Part shown: in pieces, positions 7,561 to 19,500 of the stretch | Numbering within the stretch: position 1 is the first letter of the stretch | Layout: each line of letters begins with the position of its first letter | From: Tubiluchus corallicola | Lineage: Eukaryota; Priapulida; Priapulimorpha; Priapulimorphida; Tubiluchidae | Length of the DNA stretch: 64,000 nt | Direction: 5' to 3' | Assembly (NCBI GenBank): GCA_030141605.1 | Contig: JAQGDQ010002387.1 | Location: forward strand, 1-64,000 | Translations under genes and position numbers: made by a program | The notes under the pieces: generated by a model | Databases searched by the model: none | Told to the model about the DNA's origin: nothing | The model's input: the letters and a program-made list of their open reading frames with translations, nothing else

Positions 7561-10500
7561 ATGGCGGCGTCCAGTCCTCAAAAACCTTGGGAAACTGCGT
7601 ATCAAGGCATTTCAGGGCTTACACCGAGTACATTAACGTCTACGTTAGTATATTTTTATGTGCAACATTTACTAAAATTTGGTGCGTTGTGTCATTGGTT
7701 ACAGAAGGCGTAGCCGACTCGATAAGTCATTTATTTCACATTACATAGACATTTTATTTTTCTCCAATTTGCGTCACAAATTTTCGTTTTACAAAAAATA
7801 ACTTTTGTCTGTGGAGATGGGGCGAGGAAAGACCGTAGGTCATCTACTCACTCACCCCTTATAATTTAATGTCGATGACAGAAAAAGCATTGATGACACA
7901 GGATGCAAATAAACTAACAAAATAAAGCAATAACAAAAGCAGAATTATAAAAGCAAACATAACAACAATAGCATAAGCGAAAAAAAAGAATAAACAAACA
8001 GTGGTAAAAATAAAATGATGATGAAATTAATCACAATGCCGTAATTTATGTAGATTTCTCATATTAAACGAATTTACACGAAATATTAGATACACATTTA
8101 CAATAGTTTCATGTAGTAGTAGTAGTAGTAGTTAATCTCCAGTAGTTATAATATAACTTTTGAGACAAATAGTTCTTCGACTGTAATTGCGACAAATTGC
8201 ACATTTAATAGATTGTCATCAACACCTAGGTGACTCCACTGGCAAGTTTTCTCACTATAATATGTAATCCAGCATCCTTGTTATAGGCATGTTCCAATTA
8301 GCACGGTGATTAAATTTCAATGGATGATGTTCATAGTGTCTATCTAATTTTGATTTAAATAAATTTACAGATGTTGCTGTTCTCACATCACAGGGCAATC
8401 TATTCCAGATTTCTGGCATCGTACAAGAAAAATAGTCGTATTTACCAGTTTTGTGTGCAGTTCTTGATTTATGAAGAATAGGACCTGATCTTGCTGTACG
8501 ATGTACTTCTAATTTAACAGGACAATCATCACAGCTGTAAACTCCAGATACATATTTGTATACATCAATTAGTTGGCCACGTAAACGTCTAAAAGCTAAT
8601 GTAGTTAAACCTATTCGTTTTAACTGACTTTCATACGTCAAGTTCATTAGTTCCGGTAACATGTTGAAAGCTCTCATTTGGACAGTTTCGACTGGGTCCA
8701 CTATATATGCCCTAGGACTATTCCAAATACTACTTCCATACTCCACTTTTGATCGCACAAGTGCCACATATAGAAGCTTGAAAGTTTGCAGATCTAGGTA
8801 CTTGAAATTCCTCCTTATTAAAGCATTGTTTCGTTTGGCACTCTTTATGATTTCTGCTATGTGATCTTTAAAATTTAGTTTATTATCAAGTAATAATCCA
8901 AGGTCTTTCTCACAAGCACTAAAGTCCAATTCTGCCGGAATGCCACTTGCATCATACATTTTGTATTTATATTCATATCCTGCTCCCACAGATACAACCT
9001 TACACTTGTTGGGATGGAACTGCATACCATTTTCAACTGCCCAATCACAGAGCCCTTCTAGATCCAATTGAAGATCATTACAGCTGGTAAAAGAATCAGA
9101 TTCAGACCAGATTTTGCTGTCGTCGGCAAAAAGACGAAGAGAATTACTCACACAACTAGGCAAGTCATTTATAAATACCACAAATAAACACGGACCTAAT
9201 ACCGAACCTTGCGCTACACCACTAGTAATCAAGGACTCAGTCGATTTGCAACCATCAACACACGTACATTGACTTCTATTTTCTAAGAAGTTTACTATCC
9301 ACTGTAAAACTGAACCAGTTATACCACAATTTTTAAGTTTTGCAAACAGAAAGTGATGAGGTACAACATCAAACGCCTTTTTCAGGTCCAGTAGTATTAT
9401 ATCAAAAGGCTTATTAGCATCTTTTAACTCAAACCATGCATCGTAACATTGTAACAGTTGGGTAACCGTTGTTCTACCCTTAACAAACCCATGTTGTTCT
9501 TCACAAATAATGTTGTATCTTATCAGATGGTTCATTATATGTTTCCGCATGATTTTTTCTGTCACCTTATTAATTGTATTTAGTAAGCTAACTGGCCTGT
9601 AGTTCGATGGATCTGACTTGTCCCCTTTTTTATGAATGGGAGTAACCTGTGCCACCTTCCATTGTCCAGGTAACTGACAATCAGCAAAAGACCTATCCAG
9701 TAAGGTGTATATAGGCTTAAAAAGCACAGTTCTACATTCATTTAAAATACGTGGATGGTAACTATCTGGAGCGGATTTGTTTACATTGAGATTTTGTAAC
9801 TCATAAAGCACCTCTTCTTCAGTTATGGAAACATTGCTGATATCAGGATATTGTTGCACTGTAGTTACTTCATAGTCAGAAGCGTTGGGACTAAATACAC
9901 TAATGAAAAAATCGTTCAAAATTTGTGCCTTCTCCTCTGAATCAGAGACAAGAATACCTTGGGAATTCTTCAGTGAATGAATTCTAGACTTTGGCTTCCG
10001 AAGCGCATTGATATACTGCCAGAATGCCTTGGGATTACTCTTGCAATTACTTGCTAAAATACGTTCATATCTTTTTCTCGCAGTAGTTATAAGGTTTTTC
10101 ACCACATTACGCCTTGCAGCATACCGTTCATAAGAAAGTTTTGTTCTTCGTCTCTTCCAGTCAAAAAACAACTTTTCTTTCTCCTTAATACAGCCAAGCA
10201 ACTGCTTAGTTAACCAAGGAGGCCGAGGTCGACTACTCTTATTATAAAAACTTGGATAGAAACTAGGCACATATTCATCAACAACTGACATGTACACATT
10301 ATGAAATTTTGTCCACATATCATCAAGAGTAAGATTACTATTTAAAACATTAATCCAATCAACTTGGCTAAATGCATTACACATACTTTCATGTACAATA
10401 TATAGGCTTTTATAGTGAAAGGGCCTACAATGAACATAATACAAATAAGCTTCTTATTGTTTCTGCAAAAGAAAAGCCTCACACACTGTTCACCTATGTA

Positions 10501-13500
10501 CAAATGTGTTGTGGGCAATCAAAAAGCATGGCTTGTTAGATTGTCCCACACAGTGAAAGAAAAAAAGTAATAGAAATAATCAGGAAATTTAAAGTGAATC
10601 GTATGATAAAAAAACATTTAGTGCTTAAAATGGAATGATGTAATGAACGAAGCTCATATATAAGATGATATAAAAGATAGAAAGACTATTATTTATTAAT
10701 AGTATGTAAAATTAAGATAAGTTGAGTAAGATAACACCACTGTTTTGCCATTACTGTGAGGATGGATACTGATAGAAGTTTTGATTACTCACTGATACTT
10801 ACTTAAGTTTTTTATCATTGCATTTTAAGTTTCAGTTTGTAAACTATAGCAGCTATGGATGTTGACACAGGGTATAAGAGTATATGGATTCGTTTTTAAA
10901 TCTTCAGGAATTCCAGAATCCCTCATCCACATGGAAATAATGTCCGGAATTACAGCTCCACTACAACTGTTAGTGGATCAGGTGGGGGTGACCAGCAGCC
11001 TCCACCACTTCCAACTCGACCAGCTCAGCAAGTGAATAGGTATTCCGGTTTTACTCCATATGGTACTGGTTTGGGAGGCATGTACTCACCATACAGTACA
11101 GGGTATGACACATTCATTTTTGTTTATATTGGCAGTAAACGGCAAAGTATTATAATCAATTTTCATTGTGAAATTATTTTAACAATTATTAATTTTGTTT
11201 GTGGTTTTATACAGTTCGACTCACTGCAAGCCGCTATCCGTACTTACAACATTTACTTAATGTAGGTGGTTGTAGCAGTAACATAATAACGTAACAGAAC
11301 TCAACTCATTACAAAATAGTTACTCTTTCTCTTTATTTTGCACTATGGTTTTCAAACTGTGACAATAGTTTTTACATTCTCTGTTTGTGTCTATTTTTCA
11401 GACTTTATGGTGGTTATGGTGGATATTCAGGAATGTACAGCAATGGACTTTATGGTGGACCATATAATTCAGTTGGAGCTACTGACCAGAGTACCTTTGC
11501 CAGAGCAGCAGAGGAAAATTCGAGGTATCTATTTTCGCCATGTATTGAATTTATTTTTTCTTCATTCTCATTCGTACGAGTTGTTACTATGGTAATTTGA
11601 TAATGCCATGTTTTTACAACCTACCATAGAGCTTTAAAGCAATGCATGATGCGTATTAACTGTTTCCAACTAGATGCAGAGCAACATAATTATTGGCTTC
11701 TTCCAACATTCCAAAAAAAATGGAAGAAGTAGTAACCAAAACTCACCTAACCAGGAAGCCAATTAACGACACTGGTCAACAGAAACATGAAAACTCGCTT
11801 AATCGTCTAAGCAATGACTGTTTCCCATCTGCATGATATAGTGTTCACATTCATCTGAATACTTGTCATGCATCACACGTTATAGATTGTGCATTAAATA
11901 CATGTGGAAACACTTCCAATACACACAATGTGTATGCAAATACAAACTGTAGTATACGCTCTATGCATCATGGACCATGCATCACACATTTACTTGTACA
12001 TGGAGTGCGACCTTTATGCATATTGAAGAAGCAATCATGCAGAACAATAAAACCTTGGTTTTGTTAGGAAACTATTCTGCTTAACCTTGCTTGGCTCACT
12101 ATAACTTTGTTAGGCGAGTATGTTTTTATGTAAGTGGTAAAAATGAAATGATGAAGAAATAAAGTGAAATGCATTTGCCAAGACACAAAATTCTACGGAT
12201 GCCTTCCAATGGGAAAGCCTGTAGCATGAGAGTTAATGCCGCACCAGTTAATAGGCCTTTGTTTGTATCGGCGTTACATAATTGATAAGAGCTTGTCTAT
12301 TTCCAAGCTGTTTTATAGCGCTGTTTTGGTCACTTATTTCAAACTGCATAGAGATAAACTGTATTTTGTTTATTATGCAATCTGCCAAATAAGCTATGTA
12401 GAAAAGAGAGAAAAGAACAGCAGAATAAAGGATTATCGCACAAAACAAAAAAATATCAAAACAATGATCTGAAGAACAAACTGCTTTTGCATCATTTGGA
12501 TTTATATTTAGCTAAGGCGAAGCAAACCAAAGTGTTGAATTTTGATTTTTGAACTAGTTGTGGTATTGAATAAATTTCTAAGTAATGCATTCTGTTGTTA
12601 TAGGCAAGCATTTCAGTCTATAGAGTCAATTGTTCGAGCAGTTGGGTCTGTCAGTATGATGCTAGAATCGACTTTCAATGCCGTGTATAGTTCATTCCGA
12701 GCTGTTTTGGGTGTGGCTGACCACTTTTCCAGGTAGGTTATAATGGACAGCCATCAGTTGCCGATGTATGTTAGTTTTATTTGAAAATTTTTGCAGCATG
12801 CAATTTTGCAAAGGCCTACCTGAGTGTACCAAGTTTTACCCCGTCAGTGTTGTATGTCTAGTCCGCACAACTTGGTCAGGGTTTTTACTATGATGTCATT
12901 GCTTACAAACTTCTTGCCATAGTAATTGCTAAGGTGTTGTTGTTACTATGTAGTCGTTGCCAAGAAGCAGTGTCTAACCCAAAATTCTTTAAAGTTTTTG
13001 CACTATAGTAATCAAATTGTCTAAAGTTTTTACGTCAGTAACCAAATTTTCTAAAGTTTTGGCTCTAGTAACCAAATTTTTTAAGATTTTGCTCTAATAA
13101 CCAAATTTTCTATACTTAAAGCTTTTGCGCTAGTAACCAAATTTTCTAAAGTGCACTAGTAACTATAATGTGATATTTTAGAGAATGCAATTAAGAATTA
13201 ATAGAAAATCTTTAAATTTTATTTTCAAAAATTTTTGTGATTGGCCAATTGGTCAGATGCAACAGTGTGATTGGCTATCTCTGTAACTAAATAATGCTGT
13301 TTTAAATGCTATTTTCAGTGCAATAAATGCTTCTTGTTGATGTTCACGTGCACTGTTTTGAGGTATTATATAAACACATGATGTGATTTTGTTTCTTTAG
13401 GACACATAAATGTAAGAAAAGGGACATTTGACTGAATTTCAATTTCAAGATTCAGCTTTAGATGACAGTCATAAATTGCTTGTACAATATAGTTTGCAAA

Positions 13501-16500
13501 CTGATTTGTTTGTTTACAAATATCCATTGGATATTTTTTGTTAGGCTCTGAATCTCATTTACTGTTGTAGAATGTGCAAACTCTTGTGTTTAGATTTGTG
13601 CTTGTTTGTTAATGTAAGGTACACATGTGAAGATGTGTATCTGTTTGCATTTAGATTATGTCTGACAATAATATAAAAATATTGTACACATATTTAATGA
13701 TAAACAATGATGAACAAAATAAGGCTTTAGGAAAGGTTCTCCAGTTGAATTACCATTAATAAATGTTTGCGAAATTTTAATTAAGTGTATGGAAAATAAC
13801 TCGATTACTGTTGGTATATTTTGTGATCTCTCTAAAGCCTTCGATACCATTGACCATGTTATATTACACGATAAGTTATCTTTCTATCTTGATAACCATA
13901 AGCAGTGCATCAGATGTAATAATTATACCTCAACTGAACTCTCCGTAAATTGTGGTGTTCCTCAGGGTTCTGTTTTAGGACCACTTTTATTTTTGATTTA
14001 TATCAACGATATAAAAAACATTTTTAGTTGTCATAATATTATTCAGTTTACTGATGACACCACACTCTTTTTCAATTTCATTCATTTCAGCATTACTAAC
14101 ATAAATAATAGTTTAAAAGCCAACAAATTATCTCTTAATCCCACTAAAACTAAGTACATTCTATTTCGATTCCTTTACATTGTAGTCTTTATATTGATGG
14201 CCTTCCTATAGAAGGTGTTCAATTTACCAGATTTTTAGGTGTAGTTTTGCATCTGGACTGCTGGACTGGAACTCTCATATAAAAATGATTAGTCTAAAAA
14301 TAGCCAAAAATATAGGTATTATGTCCCATATTAAATACAATTTGTCCAAATCACATATACTTACTGTTTATTATTCTTTATTCTATCCTTATTTAAATTA
14401 TGTTAGTTCCCTTTGGGGAATCACATACGCGACAAATCTTAACCCTTTACATTGACTTCAAAGAAAATTTCTTCGTTTGTATTTCAGATGAAATGAATTC
14501 ACCCCAGTATTTAACTCTTTAAACAATGTAACATCTTGTCTATTGATAACATAGTGTTTAATAATATTGCAATTTTCATGTTAAAACTAATAGCAAATTA
14601 TTACACAAGTTCTTCAAAAATCCTATCAAACTGAATGCAAGATTTCATACTCCACGATTTAATCAATACTTTCTTCCATATGTCCGAAAGTTGCCAAGTA
14701 TTCATTTCCTTTGCTGGGCCATTAATTTGGAACTATCTACCTAATCATATAAAATCAGAACATAGTATTTGTAAATATAAAAAAGCCTCAAACTCTTTAT
14801 TATGAACCATAATCCAAACATTTATCATCTGTAATGTTTCATATCACACTCAAAGATGAACAAGAATGGATTATACTCCATAACAAGAAGAGGTGAAAGA
14901 AACTTTGTAGGCAGGTGGACATAATCTCACTCCTCTCACCATTTGCAGTTGTGTTTGCCTTGCTGATTTATTTACATTTATTACGTTTTTATTAGCTCAT
15001 GTGAATCGAATTCTCTACTTTTTTATTTTTTTCTTCTCTCACTTTCATATTACATTTTTCATATCCCTTCACTTTTCATACTCCTTTTCTTCCCATTAAC
15101 CACCTTTTATTCTTGCATCTATGCTTTTCTTTCTATTTGCCATATTGGGGCTGACTTCTACAAGTTTTCTTTTTGGACAGCCCCAATAATCCATTAATCA
15201 ACTTTATTATTTACATGCTTGTTTCTTTTAATTTGGTATTTTGTATTTTCACCATATTTATGTGTTATTTGGTCATGGCAAATGGAATAAAATAAACTAA
15301 ACTATTTATGCATTTTTGTTTAATGGCCATTATAAAAAGTGCAGTGTAGAGGAGTTGAATATGATGGAAGGGAAATTGAAGGAATTAAATTTAAGCTTTA
15401 TTATAAAGTTGTTATGCAGTTTTATTGTTGTATTCTCTAGGTTAAAATTACATTTTACCCAGATTCTTTCCGCTGTGGCACTCATACGAACATTAAAATG
15501 GCTGTGGAGGCGTCTGCTGGTCTTGCTAAGGTTCCGACCACCAGGTCTTCCAGAAGATGCATGGGCTGATGCAGTTGGGAGTCTGAGTGCTGCTGATGCT
15601 TTACCATTTGACTCATATGATAGGTAATTACTAAATCAGATATTTAGAGACAGATATTACTAGAGATATTACTAGAGACAGAAACAGCCAAGCATTTTAG
15701 CTTAAAAATAGGATAGTGCTCTTCTCAGATTAGCCATGGTCATAATCGTAAAAGAAGTTAAAATGCCCATAAATCTCAAAAAATTCTTTATTTTTTCTTT
15801 GGAAGCTTTCGTCCTCTCGGACTTCATCAGCTGCACAGAAAGATACAATAATAAAAAATTACAAATTTTACTTTTTCTTTTTCTTTATTTTTAATTCAGC
15901 CTCCTCATGCTTTTTGTACACTTTATTTTACTGACATTGCACATCATTATTTTATATGTAGCTTCATCTGTAATTTTTTATTATTATATCTTTCTGTGCA
16001 GCTGATGAAGTCCAAGAGGACGAAAACTTCTGAAGAAAAAATAAAGATTTTTTTGAGATTTCTAGCCAAGCATTTTATTAAGTTCATTATTTTGTTTCAA
16101 ACTGTCAAAAATTTCCTTTTTTTCAAATTGCTTTAGACTACAATTAATTAAAATATAACGGTGTTCCTGTGTTTTTCTCTATTATCTAATGTGATTAATC
16201 TGTTTGGCCCAAAACGCTGTAAATGTATTTATGTCAGAATGGCAAGATTATCACTAGAACGCTGATGCTAACACACCACAAATATTTTAAGAATCAGCAC
16301 ATTTTATTTGATCTAAGGCTGTGGGTCCCTGGCGAGCTTCCTTAACGTGAAAATTTAACATTATCAGAACAGATAGACAAACAATCAATTAGGTGTAAAC
16401 TCAATATTATTTAACGTAAGAAAAACACATTTGAGAAATAAGTAACAAAGATATATTAAGAATTATTGTTTAGCTACTGTCTTTAATTTTAACCGGGATT

Positions 16501-19500
16501 TTTAAATGTACCACAAAACAGCATAAACTGTACTTATCGTGAGTCTCTGTGCACACGTTGGCTAGCTAGCTTAACCTCGTCACTGTCGCTGTCGAGGCAG
16601 TAGATGGCACTACTATGCTTGCCTGAGAGATAATAATTACATAGATAAACAAAATAAGTATTTCGCTTAATAATGCAAAATTAAACTCATTGGCACTACT
16701 CCGCTTAATTTAGCAAACCTAATTGTAGAAATTTAATTAGTACGATAAAATGAGAGCACTATTGTATAGGGCTGTCACATCTAACAATTTATGAAAAAAA
16801 TGGAGTGTTTGCTTGGTCATTTCTGACATGCCTTGTATTTTATATTATCAAATTGGCATTTCTTTAATACAGCAAGAAGTCGAGCTGGCCAATCATCATG
16901 TTTTTTGCTGTTGCGTTTGGTGGACCTTGGCTAATATGGAAATTGCTCAAATCAGTGTGTGATACAGATAACAAAGGTAAGCAACTTTGTTCAGAAACAT
17001 ACTTTTCTGAAGCTGAATAATGGCAAGCTGGTTAGTTACAGTTGTATGGCGTGTTTTATATCAATTACATTTTGGTACAAATTCAGTGAACTTTAGTTCC
17101 ATCAATTAGGAAGTTGCACATATTAATAAAATTGCTGTATGAATGACAGTCAAACACCTGAAAGCAATGATTATTTAGGATTTGTAATAAGTACCATAGT
17201 TCAACTTCTTTGTGATATAATGTGGCAAAACAATTAATTTGGCGACATCTCAAAGAGGAGTGAGTATACCATAATTAAGCAATAGTAGTAGATGTTGTAA
17301 ATGTTCTAAGAAGCATGCAACTCTTGTTTCATATTTTGTTACGCACATTTTCTGCAGATTTAAAATTGAAACAACTTTTTTAATTTAAACATAATTTTAT
17401 TGGTTAAGTTTTTTTTAAAGATAAAGGCTGGGAATCTGGTAAAGGTGATCATTTTGTTGCACGTGCAGAGTACAATTTCTTGTCTGCTCAAGAAGACGAA
17501 GTTGCATTTAGAGCTGGACAGTATTTGAATGTTGCACCAAAAGGTTTGTGCAAGTTTTCATTTTTGTGTGACAGTTCTGTGAATTTTATTTAGCTAGCTA
17601 AAGATGTGGTGTTTTACCAATTGCCTAATTTTTGTGAAAATGTGAGAACTATAATTTGTCTTCACCCTTTGTTTCATTTATATAGCAGTTAGATGGTCAA
17701 GTTGCATTTTAGATTTAATGAGTAAAGATTATTTAAACAAATCTCCTATTGATCTCTCCTTGATCTCCTATTTTGATCATATGAATGAAATTTACATTAT
17801 CTGTAGTAAACTGATTTCCAGATACATTGTATCAGAAAATGTTGTAAAAACAAACCTTGTTATACCGCCCATCATTATAATGCCAACTTTTGGCTTTTCC
17901 AGATTTCCATAATATATCATATAGGGAATACCGCCAACGTCGCTTTTGCCATCTGTCACCGTATCTGCTGTGCAGGAGTGTATTCTACATAATAAATCTA
18001 CCCCGTTATAATGTCAGCCAAAATAAAGCATAGTGAATTGCTGCCGGAAAACAGCCGTTGCTTTGTGAAAACAGTGATCTCTGATAAAAAAACTGTTTCG
18101 GTGTTTAGATTAAAATTTAGCTAGGTTTCATAACAAGTTACTGTACAAAAGTGAATGTTGAGGTTTTGAACAAGGAACATGCATTTTAAGAATGCAAGAG
18201 TTCTAAAGTTCAGTGCTGAACTGATGTAAATTTAACACCCGTTAAAGCTGCTCAATTTATGTGTCACAGTTACTTTAGAGCCTTAATTGTCAAGTAATGT
18301 TATGTTGGACGCATGGACAGCTTGGTTGCATATTTCTCTTATCAGCAGTTGGCCAATTACCAGTCTATTTCACAAGATTGCTTCTGCATGTTGTGTTACG
18401 TAAGTTTTGCAAGGTGCCACTGTAGAATTACACCTGTTTTGTTAATGTTTCAAAAACATGCAGTATAACACATGTATTGTTGTAGGTATAATAATACTAT
18501 TTATCACATACAAAGTTAACAAGGAAATAAAATCGAGGCTGCACAGTAGAATGTCTTTAATGTTTAATGAACATTGTCTTATTGTCAACCCTGCTATAAC
18601 ACCACATTTAGTAGTGCCCCAGACCTGGCATTATAATAATGTTTAATTGTATTTCAAATATCCATTTTTCCTGATGTTTATCCCAGACTTTTCTTTGCTC
18701 ATAGAATTGCAGCCCAGGGTACGAGGATGGCTTCTTGCCAGTGCAGATGGCCAAAAGACTGGTCTTATTCCAGCAAACTACGTTAAAGTTTTGGGAAAAC
18801 GGAAAGGTCGAGCAAATACATCTTCTCCAACGCAGGTAATGATGGCCACAAGTGGCTCTATTAGTAGTTATAATTATCTTTTTTCAATAGTTTATAATTC
18901 CAGCTAGGGTAAGATTCTGAACTGGGGATTGTACATGATAAAACTATTTGAATTAACTAACTCTAAAATGTATTTTCAACAAACCGTTATTATTAAATAG
19001 ATACTTTCTCTGTTGCTTTAGTGTGAAAATAATATGCAAAGATTGTGAGAAAGTAGATTACAACTAACTACTAAACAGTGGCAAATGTTGCACACGTTAA
19101 GTGTTTTGTCATTGCTGTTAATATTATTATTATTAGGACTTCGTTCTTCTGTTTGTTTTTTTCCTTTATACACTGTTGTGCAATAAAGAGTATGTTCGTT
19201 TGCGTAAGCCCAACAACAACTTTTTTTCGAAAACGAATCATTTGATTTACAGGGGTGGTCATATAACCTTTGTGACATTGAACAGTCTTTTTGCTGACAC
19301 TTGCCTTGCCAACATTCAGTAAATACATATATTTTCTTGAGATGTGCAGGTATATTCTTACGAAAAGTTCCTGCATTTTCCACAAGCTAGATAACAGCAA
19401 ACTTAGCATCTGTATTTAAGCCTTAGCAACTGCAAAAAAGAAGTCCCAAGTTCCAGAGCTACTACTACATTTGCAAATGTGCATCATTTATTTTCTACTA

